Origin: an uncultured Oscillospiraceae bacterium
GTDB taxonomy: Bacteria; Bacillota; Clostridia; Oscillospirales; Oscillospiraceae
Direction of reading: 5' to 3'
Assembly: GCA_934636305.1 (NCBI GenBank)
Contig: CAKUAM010000087.1
Span: forward strand, 1 to 8,347
Length of the DNA stretch: 8,347 bases
Positions within the stretch are counted from its first letter, which is position 1. Each line of letters starts with the position of its first letter. Position numbers and translations under genes: made by a program. The notes below the pieces were generated by a model, which had not been told where the DNA came from, did not search any database, and worked only from the letters and a program-made list of their open reading frames with translations. This document shows positions 1 to 5,707 of this stretch, piece by piece.

Positions 1-341
1 ACAAACTCCTTTGCGCCGTCCACAGGCTTAAAGAGCTTGACCGATACGCTGCTGCCCATAAACTGGGCAAAGTCCTGCGGCCGCTTGAGCTGACGCTCAA
101 GCCCGGCGGAGCAGACCTCAAAATTATAGCTGTCAGGCACCGGATCCTTTTCGTCCAGGATAGGGTCCATGGCCCGGGAGATTGCTTCACAGTCGGAAAT
201 GTCCACGCCGCCGTCTTTGTCGATATACAGCCGCAGGAACCATTCACCGCCTTCACGGACATATTCCACGTCCCACAGGGTGCAGCCGTGCGCGAGTACG
301 ACAGGCTCGGCAAACTGCGTGACCAGTTCGGTTACTTTCAA
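1..341 (-). CDS. rimP: Ribosome maturation factor RimP, N-terminal part (cut by window edge)
   Basis: RimP binds the 30S subunit and helps late 16S rRNA folding and assembly in the cytoplasm. About 113 residues are visible; family members are usually near 150, so the C-terminal domain lies beyond the left edge. Recognisable family segments are LYIDKDGGVDISDCEAISR (about residues 42-60) and the EVCSAGLERQLKRP stretch that follows, matching the family's E-V-S-P-G-L-x-R-x-L signature with Ala in place of Pro. The start is TTG at 341-339: an in-frame TAA lies four codons upstream, and a strong SD (AAGGGGGC, 348-355) sits 6 nt away. In most bacteria rimP is followed by nusA and infB, which would lie off the left edge (inference). 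The gene has its own promoter and a hairpin-containing leader of about 70 nt. Confidence 0.93.
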   Translation of the reverse strand, partial: MKVTELVTQFAEPVVLAHGCTLWDVEYVREGGEWFLRLYIDKDGGVDISDCEAISRAMDPILDEKDPVPDSYNFEVCSAGLERQLKRPQDFAQFMGSSVSVKLFKPVDGAKEF

Positions 342-361
342 GAAAACGCCCCCTTATCAGC

Positions 362-391
362 AAGAAAGAGTGGGGAAGCATTCCCCACTCT
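362..391 (-). terminator. Leader hairpin of rimP, attenuator-like
   Basis: A perfect 11-bp stem (367-377 pairing with 381-391, loop 378-380) is followed on the minus strand by a pyrimidine-rich tail reading TCTTTCTT. It lies between the rimP promoter and the rimP SD, inside the predicted transcript, so it cannot be terminating an upstream gene on this strand. The shape is that of an intrinsic terminator or attenuator, though the U tract is interrupted and therefore of middling strength. It could also serve as a plain 5' stabilising stem. Confidence 0.6.
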
Positions 392-418
392 CAAGTAAAA
401 TACTATCAAGATAGCTAT

Positions 419-447
419 ATTATAACAGCCAGATGTGCAAAATGCAA
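419..447 (-). promoter_or_regulatory. SigA-type promoter for rimP
   Basis: Read on the minus strand: -35 TTGCAT (447-442), a 17-nt spacer, then a perfect -10 TATAAT (424-419). The predicted start of transcription is near 412, giving a leader of about 70 nt before the TTG start codon. Confidence 0.8.
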
Positions 448-461
448 GGGAAAAACAAAGG

Positions 462-508
462 TTTTTCGCCGAAATTGCACGTTTTTTTTCGTCATACTTC
501 GGCAAAAA
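462..508. repeat. Imperfect inverted repeat between divergent promoters
   Basis: TTTTTCGCCGAA (462-473) and TTCGGCAAAAA (498-508) can pair through GCCGAA/TTCGGC plus a T/A run, with one bulged C, around a 24-nt loop containing an eight-T run. It lies upstream of the rimP promoter and of the 582-590 promoter. It could be an operator or a remnant; nothing else decides this. No gene is seen between 448 and 581. Confidence 0.25.
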
Positions 509-581
509 GCAGCGAGGGCGGCGGATGAACGGAAAAAAACACAAAATCCGCGTCTGCAGGGTGTCTTTTGCACGGCGGGTG

Positions 582-590
582 TGGTATACT
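582..590 (+). promoter_or_regulatory. Extended -10 promoter for the membrane protein
   Basis: TGGTATACT contains the TGn extension plus a good -10 hexamer (585-590). No convincing -35 lies 16-18 nt upstream, as expected for an extended -10 promoter. The leader before the start codon would be about 27 nt. Confidence 0.55.
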
Positions 591-623
591 GTTTACATTC
601 AGGCGTGTACCGGAGGGATGGAT

Positions 624-1310
624 ATGAAAAGAAAGCCAAGTATGGCAGGGGTTGTATATCTGGCGCTGCTTGCGGCCATCGGAGGATACTTTTTCCGGAT
701 GGCGCAGCTGTCAGGTGGCAGTGTGGTCCCGGTTATTGCGTTTTGTGCGCTGCTGACGATCTTCTTCCTGCTTGCTGCGGTCAGCCTGCAGCCGGCAGCT
801 GCGTTTGCAGAGCTGTATCATCCGTCCAATGCGGATCTTATTTTGTCCGTCGTCGGTGCGCTGGCGCTGATGGCCGGATGCGCGCTCTCGTTCCGCGGGG
901 GCATGGCGCAGATGCTCGTCAGCCTGCTGGGGCTGCTTGGCGGCGCGGGCCTGGCCCGGGCTGCGGTGATGCGCCGGCAGGGGAAAAAGCCTTCCGCTGC
1001 ATGCTATGTGATTGCGGTTTTATTCTATGTCGTCAAGCTGTTCCTGGATTTCCGCCACTGGATGCTTGATCCGACGATCATTGACTACTGCTTCTCGCTG
1101 CTGGCCATGATCTGCTTTATGCTGGCGAGCTATCATGCCGGTGCGTTCAGCTTTGATAAGGGCAAACGTCGCCGTCTGGCATTTTTTGCGCTGACGGGCG
1201 TGCTGTTTGGCGGGGCGAGTCTGGCCGGCGCGCAGACAGCGGCGCTGCTGATCTACGGCGGCAGCACGCTGTGGATGCTGGCGTGTGCGCAGCAGGCGCT
1301 GCACGGATAA
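624..1310 (+). CDS. Eight-helix integral membrane protein, function unknown
   Basis: I do not recognise a family. The 228-residue product is almost entirely hydrophobic, with likely membrane segments at about 8-27, 34-54, 70-90, 94-114, 125-142, 152-172, 184-202 and 205-224. Basic clusters sit at the N-terminus (KRK), after segment 4 (RRQGKK, 117-122) and after segment 6 (KGKRRR, 179-184). This fits the positive-inside rule with both termini in the cytoplasm. The start is ATG 624, 7 nt after GGAGG (612-616); the nearer ATG at 618 is too close to that SD, and the open frame further upstream overlaps the promoter. It is monocistronic, with its own extended -10 promoter, and ends at a bidirectional terminator. 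No catalytic or transporter signature is visible, so it could be a small permease, a sporulation or stress membrane protein, or something else. Confidence 0.8.
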   Translation: MKRKPSMAGVVYLALLAAIGGYFFRMAQLSGGSVVPVIAFCALLTIFFLLAAVSLQPAAAFAELYHPSNADLILSVVGALALMAGCALSFRGGMAQMLVSLLGLLGGAGLARAAVMRRQGKKPSAACYVIAVLFYVVKLFLDFRHWMLDPTIIDYCFSLLAMICFMLASYHAGAFSFDKGKRRRLAFFALTGVLFGGASLAGAQTAALLIYGGSTLWMLACAQQALHG

Positions 1311-1321
1311 CAAAAGAAGCA

Positions 1322-1356
1322 AATGGCGGCTGCCGCATTCCACGGCAGCCGCCATT
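1322..1356. terminator. Bidirectional terminator between convergent genes
   Basis: A perfect 14-bp GC-rich stem (1322-1335 with 1343-1356) has a 7-nt loop. It lies 11 nt after the membrane-protein stop and 11 nt after the stop of the converging CHAP/SLH gene. On the minus strand it is followed by a T-rich tail (TTTGCTTCTTTTG); on the plus strand the tail is only CTATAT, so it should work better for the minus-strand gene. Confidence 0.75.
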
Positions 1357-1367
1357 CTATATCAGAA

Positions 1368-2477
1368 TCAGAACTCACAGATGCGCGTCAGCAGCGTGAT
1401 GCACTGCTCCAGCGTCATTTCGCTGCGCGGCTCAAAGCCTTTGCTCGTGCCGTTCATCAGGCCATGCTGCGTCATCATGGCTGCGGCCTCTGCTGCCCAG
1501 TCGGAGATGTCGGCCTTATCCGGGTAGCGGTCAAGGGCAGACATGTCCACCTCAAAGACGCCGGTTGCCTGCCGCAGCAGCCGCAGCAGCACCGTGGCTG
1601 CCATCTGCCGTGTGACGGTGGAGGTGGTGTCAAAGGTGCCGTCGGTGTTCGGCTGCATGATGCCAAGCTGCTGCACGACGGCAATTGGGTCACTGACGTC
1701 CTGCGTCAGGCCGAGTGCACGCGCGGTGTTGGCCGCGAGGCGGGCCAGCGTTCTGCGTGTCAGTGTGCCCTGATAGGTGCCGTCTGCCAGCATTGTGACG
1801 CCGTAGGCGTCGGCAGTGTCGACGTAGGCCTTGGCCCAGGAGGACGGGGCACCGGTGATGTTGGAGACGCCGTAGTAGAACGAACCGGAGCCGGAGGGCG
1901 TGGTAAGGCCGGAATTGTCCGCGCCGCCGGTCCACGCGTCGGCGCTGGTTGCCGGGGCCGCGCGCCCGGAGGCCCCGACCATGGTATAATAGTCATAGCA
2001 GCCGCCGTCATAGGCGATCACGCGGTTCACACCGGCCTTGCCGTCCCAGACCCAGTTCTGCTCAAACAGCGTCACAGTACCCTCGGACAGATCTACAGAC
2101 TTGACAATTGCATAATGGTTGCCGTAGCGGCCGCGCGCCTCAGCAGAGGCATAGGCGATATCGCCGGGCTGCGGCTCGGTTGTAAGCTCAAACCAGTAGC
2201 CGCTGGCGTCCGTGACGCTCAGCCGGCCATTGTCTGTCAGGAGGCTGACGCCATAAACGCTCTGGTAGAAGCGTTCGATAAGCTCATTGCAGAACAGTGT
2301 CGCGCCGGTTTCATTGTAGAGAGCATCCACGCCGCAGAAGGTGTCGGCGACAAAGCCCTCGCCGGAAATCTGAACATAATCGGCGCGGATGGTAGCCTCG
2401 CCGGCGGCAAATGCGATCGTGCTCAAAAGCGCAAGGCACAGCGCCAGCGCCAGCAGACGGCAGATTGTTTTTCGCAT
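1368..2477 (-). CDS. Secreted CHAP-like amidase/peptidase with C-terminal SLH repeats
   Basis: The product is 369 residues. An N-terminal signal peptide (MRK, then a Leu/Ala-rich core, ending near AFA at 22-24) sends it out of the cell. Residues about 55-165 look like a CHAP/NlpC-P60-type papain-fold domain: candidate nucleophile Cys63 in FCNELI, the GDIAYA strand (105-110), candidate His121 in NHYAIV, and a polar residue near FEQNW (138-142). A Ser/Gly/Thr/Ala-rich linker (166-205) follows. The rest resembles three SLH repeats: about 212-256, about 262-303 (LGIMQPNTDGTF and VTRQMA) and 317-367 (YPDKADISDWA and GFEPRSEMT), which in this family bind secondary cell-wall polymer. It probably acts on, or is displayed at, the envelope (inference). 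The start is ATG 2477, because the signal peptide begins there and AAGGAAG lies 8 nt upstream; the open frame above it crosses the promoter. It is monocistronic with a strong promoter. The CHAP call is weaker than the SLH call. Confidence 0.8.
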   Translation of the reverse strand: MRKTICRLLALALCLALLSTIAFAAGEATIRADYVQISGEGFVADTFCGVDALYNETGATLFCNELIERFYQSVYGVSLLTDNGRLSVTDASGYWFELTTEPQPGDIAYASAEARGRYGNHYAIVKSVDLSEGTVTLFEQNWVWDGKAGVNRVIAYDGGCYDYYTMVGASGRAAPATSADAWTGGADNSGLTTPSGSGSFYYGVSNITGAPSSWAKAYVDTADAYGVTMLADGTYQGTLTRRTLARLAANTARALGLTQDVSDPIAVVQQLGIMQPNTDGTFDTTSTVTRQMAATVLLRLLRQATGVFEVDMSALDRYPDKADISDWAAEAAAMMTQHGLMNGTSKGFEPRSEMTLEQCITLLTRICEF

Positions 2478-2534
2478 GAAGTGCGCTTCCTTTCTTGCGT
2501 ATGTCGGCAGAGCGTAAAGCTCCAAACAAAAGAA

Positions 2535-2563
2535 ATTGTAACAGAATGTAACTTGTGTGTCAA
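2535..2563 (-). promoter_or_regulatory. Strong SigA-type promoter for the CHAP/SLH gene
   Basis: On the minus strand: a perfect -35 TTGACA (2563-2558), a 17-nt spacer and -10 TACAAT (2540-2535). Transcription should start near 2528, leaving a leader of about 50 nt. Confidence 0.85.
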
Positions 2564-2575
2564 GCAATTTGCGCT

Positions 2576-2598
2576 TTTTTCCGGCCGGACTGGAAAAA
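2576..2598. repeat. Inverted repeat between divergent promoters
   Basis: TTTTTCC (2576-2582) and GGAAAAA (2592-2598) form a 7-bp dyad separated by 9 nt, with three CCGG tetramers in and beside it. It sits just upstream of the -35 box of the CHAP/SLH promoter and in the -35 zone of the mrnC promoter, so it could be an operator acting on both. This is unproven. Confidence 0.3.
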
Positions 2599-2611
2599 TA
2601 CCGGACAGCTG

Positions 2612-2620
2612 TGCTATACT
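2612..2620 (+). promoter_or_regulatory. Extended -10 promoter for the mrnC-rqcH operon
   Basis: TGCTATACT holds a TGn extension and -10 TATACT (2615-2620), with no good -35. The leader would be about 27 nt, ending at the mrnC SD. It has the same form as the sites at 582-590 and 7445-7453. Confidence 0.55.
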
Positions 2621-2653
2621 ATACCAAACTTACAGCGGACGGAGGCATTTCGC

Positions 2654-3067
2654 TTGGAAAACTATTTTCATCTGGCTATGGATGTGCGCGCGGTCAACCA
2701 GATCAGTGCGCTGGGGCTCGCGCACTGCGGGGACGCGGTGTTTGAACTGCTTGTGCGAAGCTATCTCTGCGCGTCCGGCAAGGCCACCACGAAAAATCTC
2801 CATCGCGCAACGGTGCAGTTGGTCTGCGCGCCAGCGCAGGCGGCCCGGGTCGACCGGATGCTGCCGCTTCTGACGCAGGCGGAGCTGGCGCAATATAAAC
2901 GCGGGCGCAACGCCCACGTGCACCAGGTGCCGAAAAACGCAACGCATGAGCAATATGCCAAGGCGACCGGGCTGGAATGCCTGTTCGGCGCTTTGTATCT
3001 GGCCGGTCAGCTGGATCGGCTGAATGAACTTTTTATCGCTACCATGGAGGAAAACCATGCCCTTTGA
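2654..3067 (+). CDS. mrnC: Mini-ribonuclease III (MrnC)
   Basis: MrnC is a stand-alone RNase III catalytic domain, without a dsRNA-binding domain, that trims 23S rRNA precursor ends in Bacillota. The 137-residue length fits the family. The RNase III signature is LGLAHCGDAVFELLVR, with Asp27 as metal ligand. The family's KRGRNA motif is at 82-87, followed by VPKNATHEQY, and the second acidic site lies in ATGLECLFGALYL (Glu108). The start is TTG 2654: GGAGG (2641-2645) lies 8 nt upstream and homology begins there, whereas the open frame above it covers the promoter. It overlaps rqcH by 11 nt, so the two are probably translationally coupled. In many Bacillota mrnC sits beside cysS and rlmB; here it heads an operon with rqcH, still a 50S-related setting. 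Confidence 0.93.
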   Translation: MENYFHLAMDVRAVNQISALGLAHCGDAVFELLVRSYLCASGKATTKNLHRATVQLVCAPAQAARVDRMLPLLTQAELAQYKRGRNAHVHQVPKNATHEQYAKATGLECLFGALYLAGQLDRLNELFIATMEENHAL

Positions 3068-4820
3068 TGCATTATTTCTGACTGCCGTTCATGCAGAGCT
3101 GGCCAGTCAGACGATTGGCTGCCGCGTGGATAAAGTGCAGCAGCCGCAGCGGGATACGCTGATTTTGTCCCTGCGCGGTGCGGCGGGCGGCGGGCGGCTG
3201 CTTCTGACAGCGTCGCCCAATCATCCGCGGCTGCATCTGACGCAGGAGCCGACCGAGAACCCCGCGCAGCCGCCCATGTTCTGCATGCTGCTGCGCAAGC
3301 ATTTAACGGGCGGGCGCCTTGCTGCCATCGACCAGCCGGAGATGGAGCGTCTGCTGGATCTGAGCTTCGATTGTACCGACGAGATGGGCAGCCCCACGCG
3401 CAAGCACCTGATCCTGGAGATCATGGGCCGCAATTCCAATCTGATCCTGACCGGGGAGGATGGGCGGATCATCGACTGTCTGCGCCGGGTCGACTTTGAA
3501 ATGAGTGAGCAGCGGCAGGTTCTGCCCGGGCTGTATTACCATCAGCCGCCCATACAGGGCAAGCAGAATCCGTTTGCGGTGCAGAAGGAGCAGCTGCAGG
3601 CGCTGCTGGAGGCGCAGAGCAGCCCCAAGCGTCTCGATGGCTGGCTGCTGGATACCTTTGGCGGCTTTTCACCGCTTGTGTGCCGGGAGCTCAGCTATCG
3701 GCTGACCGGCGATGTGGATACGGATGTGTCGGCGCTGGAGCCGCAGGCGCGCCGGGAGCTTGGCGCGCGGCTGTATGACGAGATTGCGCGTCTGCGCACG
3801 GACGCACATACGCCGGTGATTTTATATAAGGATGACCGGCCTTGGGATTTTACCTGCATGCCGGTTACGCAGTACGGCACGTTTGTGCGCAGCGAGACGG
3901 CGGAATCCTTTTCCCGGCTGCTCGACCGGTTTTATGCTGCGCGCGACCGCGCGGATACGATCCGGCAGAAGTCGCAGGCCATCCGCAAAACGCTGACCAA
4001 TCTGCATGCGCGGACGGCGCGCAAGCTTGAAAATCAGCGCAAGGAGCTTACCGCGACATTTGACCGCGAGCGGCTGCGGCGGATGGGCGATATTGTAACG
4101 GCAAATCTGTATGCGATTTCCCGTGGGCAGGCGCGGCTGCGCGCTGTGGATTTTTATGACCCGGATATGCGGGAGATTGAGATCCCGCTGAACCCGGCCA
4201 TTTCTCCGCAGCAGAACGCGGCAAAATTCTATAAGGAATACCAGAAGGCGAAAAACGCGGAGAAAATTCTGACGGAGCAGATTGCGCGCGGAGAACAGGA
4301 ACTATCCTACCTGGCGAGTGTTCTGGACGCGCTCACGCGCGCGGAGTCGGAGCGGGATGTGATGGAGATCCGGGCGGAGTTGGTTGCGGGCGGCTATCTG
4401 CGCGAGACAGACCGCAAAAAGCGGCAGAAACTGCCGCCGTCCAAGCCGATGCGATTTATCTCCTCTGATGGGTACCTGATTCTGGTCGGGCGCAACAACC
4501 GCCAGAACGACGAGCTGACGACAAAGCTTGCAGCAAAACTCGACCTCTGGCTGCATGTGCAGAAAATTCATGGCAGCCACGTCATCATTGAGACAAACGG
4601 GCAGACGCCGCCGGACACCACCGTGACCGAGGCCATGCAGCTGGCGGCATATTATTCGCAGGCGCGCGAGGGGCAGAATGTGCCCGTTGACTATACGCTG
4701 GTCAAAAATGTAAAGAAACCGAATGGCGCCAAGCCGGGCATGGTCATCTATACGACGTACCAGACGGCGGTGGTCACGCCGGACGCGGCGCTTTGTGAAA
4801 GGCTGAAGGAGAAGGTCTGA
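3057..4820 (+). CDS. rqcH: RqcH / NFACT-family ribosome quality control factor
   Basis: RqcH (bacterial relative of NEMF/Rqc2, formerly annotated as fibronectin-binding protein) binds 50S subunits blocked by peptidyl-tRNA and recruits tRNA-Ala to add C-terminal alanine tails that mark the chain for proteolysis. The 587-residue length is normal. The NFACT-N region opens MPFDALFLTAVHAEL and includes MFCMLLRKHLTGGRL (74-88). A helical, probably coiled-coil middle covers about 300-445 (many Lys/Arg/Glu, with a YKEYQKAKNAEKIL stretch). The NFACT-R domain spans about 458-570, with DGYLILVGRNNRQND and LWLHVQKIHGSHVIIE. The position matching the Asp97-Arg98 pair described for Bacillus subtilis reads Glu97-Arg98, a conservative change. 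The start is ATG 3057, with GGAGG 6 nt upstream inside the mrnC end; the frame upstream of it lies within mrnC. Its stop overlaps the next gene's start by one base. Confidence 0.95.
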   Translation: MPFDALFLTAVHAELASQTIGCRVDKVQQPQRDTLILSLRGAAGGGRLLLTASPNHPRLHLTQEPTENPAQPPMFCMLLRKHLTGGRLAAIDQPEMERLLDLSFDCTDEMGSPTRKHLILEIMGRNSNLILTGEDGRIIDCLRRVDFEMSEQRQVLPGLYYHQPPIQGKQNPFAVQKEQLQALLEAQSSPKRLDGWLLDTFGGFSPLVCRELSYRLTGDVDTDVSALEPQARRELGARLYDEIARLRTDAHTPVILYKDDRPWDFTCMPVTQYGTFVRSETAESFSRLLDRFYAARDRADTIRQKSQAIRKTLTNLHARTARKLENQRKELTATFDRERLRRMGDIVTANLYAISRGQARLRAVDFYDPDMREIEIPLNPAISPQQNAAKFYKEYQKAKNAEKILTEQIARGEQELSYLASVLDALTRAESERDVMEIRAELVAGGYLRETDRKKRQKLPPSKPMRFISSDGYLILVGRNNRQNDELTTKLAAKLDLWLHVQKIHGSHVIIETNGQTPPDTTVTEAMQLAAYYSQAREGQNVPVDYTLVKNVKKPNGAKPGMVIYTTYQTAVVTPDAALCERLKEKV

Positions 4821-5083
4821 TGGACGAACGGCATTATGCATTTTTTCAGAACCGGGAGTGTGAGTATTTCCCGTGCCACGAGACAAAGCATCCGGAGAGC
4901 TTCAATTGCCTGTTCTGCTATTGCCCCCTGTATGCGCTTGGGCGCAGATGCGGCGGGAACTTTGTCTACACGGAGAAGGGAATCAAAAACTGCACCGGCT
5001 GCATGTTCCCGCACAGAAAAGAGAACTATGACCAGGTGATTGCACGCTTTGCGGATATCGTAAAGCTCACGCAGGAGGAATAA
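4820..5083 (+). CDS. Cysteine-rich small-domain protein, probably metal-binding
   Basis: The 87-residue protein matches my recollection of the cysteine-rich small domain family (Pfam PF04071), whose role is unknown. Typical segments are FFQNRECEYFPCH (8-20), FNCLFCYCPLY (28-38), CGGNF (44-48) and IKNCTGCMFPH (55-65). Eight cysteines (14, 19, 30, 33, 35, 44, 58, 61) plus His20 and His65 could form metal sites, most likely zinc or an iron-sulfur cluster (inference). No signal peptide or membrane helix is present, so it should be cytoplasmic. The ATG overlaps the rqcH TGA by one base (TGATG), and AAGGAGAAGG (4806-4815) is a good SD, which indicates coupled translation as third gene of the operon. 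The link to ribosome quality control is positional only. Confidence 0.85.
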   Translation: MDERHYAFFQNRECEYFPCHETKHPESFNCLFCYCPLYALGRRCGGNFVYTEKGIKNCTGCMFPHRKENYDQVIARFADIVKLTQEE

Positions 5084-5121
5084 AACCGGCACTCCGGAAA
5101 AAACTACTGCAGGGTGAGTGT

Positions 5122-5211
5122 ATGAAAAAGCAGGAGGCACCGCAGGCAAAGCCGCAGGAAATCAGCGACGCGCCCGTGCCGCAGGTACAGGCGGAAACCG
5201 ACAAAACCTGA
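5122..5211 (+). CDS. Possible 29-residue ORF at the operon end
   Basis: The predicted peptide begins MKKQEAPQAKPQE and is rich in Gln, Pro, Ala and charged residues, hydrophilic and probably unstructured, with no Cys and no membrane segment. A partial SD (AGGGTGA, 5111-5117) lies just before the ATG. It sits 38 nt after the small-domain gene and ends 29 nt before the terminator stem at 5241, so it would be transcribed with the operon. Nothing is recognised in it, and an ORF this short may be chance. Confidence 0.3.
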   Translation: MKKQEAPQAKPQEISDAPVPQVQAETDKT

Positions 5212-5240
5212 CACGCGGGAACCGGTGCCGGCATAGAATG

Positions 5241-5269
5241 ATCCGGGAGCAGAGCTCCCGGATTTTTCT
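5241..5269 (+). terminator. Strong intrinsic terminator after the mrnC-rqcH operon
   Basis: A perfect 10-bp stem (5241-5250 with 5254-5263) has a 3-nt loop and is followed by TTTTTCT. The T run ends only 2 nt before the SD (GGAGG, 5272-5276) of the next gene. It therefore either ends the operon with read-through feeding the next gene, or lies in that gene's leader and controls it. Confidence 0.9.
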
Positions 5270-5284
5270 ATGGAGGTTATGTAT

Positions 5285-5632
5285 ATGTGTGCTTGTAATG
5301 GCAATGTACAGGGCGCGCTGACGTTCCCGGATTTTGTTGCGCAGCGCTGCTGCAATCCCTGCTGCAAGAACAGTGGGCCTGTCGGCGGCACCTCGACATC
5401 CAACCCGACCTGCAGCTGTACGTGCACCTGCACGACTGCGGGCAGCAATTCCTCCGGCACTGTCGCCGGCACTTCTGCCGGCAGCGGTCAGACGATGGGC
5501 TGCCGGCGCTGCTGCGGCTGTACGGGCTGCGGCTGCACGGGCTGCGGCTGCACGGGCTGCGGGAATGTCGGCGGCACGTCCACCGGCTGCCGGGCCTGCG
5601 GCTGCGGCTCGTGCCAGAATGCTCGTGTGTGA
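5285..5632 (+). CDS. Cysteine-rich repeat protein, 23 Cys in 115 residues, function unknown
   Basis: I do not recognise this protein. It begins MCACNGNVQGALTFPDFV, then alternates cysteine clusters with V-x-G-T-S linkers: CCNPCC (22-27), VGGTS (33-37), CSCTCTC (43-49), VAGTS (60-64), a CRRCC and CGCTG-repeat block (73-92), VGGTS (95-99), and a final CRACGCGSC (102-110). About 20% of residues are Cys; the rest are mainly Gly, Thr, Ser and Asn. No signal peptide, membrane helix or known catalytic motif is seen. Possibilities are a metallothionein-like metal buffer, a disulfide-cross-linked spore-coat or surface protein, or a heterocycle-forming peptide precursor; no modification enzyme lies nearby, which weakens the last. 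The start is ATG 5285, 8 nt after GGAGG; the in-frame ATG at 5279 is too close to the SD. Terminators lie immediately before and shortly after, so it may be controlled on its own. Confidence 0.75.
   Translation: MCACNGNVQGALTFPDFVAQRCCNPCCKNSGPVGGTSTSNPTCSCTCTCTTAGSNSSGTVAGTSAGSGQTMGCRRCCGCTGCGCTGCGCTGCGNVGGTSTGCRACGCGSCQNARV
5511..5563 (+). repeat. 15-bp tandem repeats inside the cysteine-rich gene
   Basis: The unit GCTGCGGCTGCACGG occurs three times in a row (5511-5525, with one C-to-T change, then 5526-5540 and 5541-5555), plus a partial fourth ending near 5563. The unit is a multiple of three and encodes CGCTG, so copy-number changes would keep the frame. The single silent difference suggests recent expansion. 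Confidence 0.85.
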
Positions 5633-5665
5633 TAAGGAAGCGCGATTCGTGTAAAAAATTTTCTC

Positions 5666-5707
5666 GTTCCAGTCAGGGCAATTTGCTCTGGCTGGAACAT
5701 TTTCTTT
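5666..5707. terminator. Intrinsic terminator of the cysteine-rich gene
   Basis: A 15-bp stem with two G-U pairs (5666-5680 with 5684-5698) and a 3-nt loop is followed by ATTTTCTTT. It starts 33 nt after the stop codon. Upstream flanking bases TAAAAAATTTTCTC give a T-run on the minus strand too, so it may work both ways. Confidence 0.85.

Noticed and set aside
435..623. Longer N-terminus for the membrane protein
   Set aside because: The extra 63 codons cover the extended -10 promoter and lack an SD. GGAGG fits the ATG at 624.
1323..2873. A 516-codon open frame on the plus strand across the SLH gene and mrnC
   Set aside because: It is antisense to a gene with signal peptide, promoter and SD, has biased low-complexity composition, and runs into mrnC out of frame. 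It is a shadow of high-GC coding DNA.
4302..4886. A 194-codon minus-strand frame inside rqcH
   Set aside because: It has no SD or family resemblance and lies wholly opposite the well-conserved NFACT-R region.
5118..5321. Alternative GTG-started frame of 67 codons overlapping the 29-codon ORF
   Set aside because: It runs through the terminator stem and into the next gene out of frame. The 29-codon frame ends before the terminator and is the better, though still weak, candidate.
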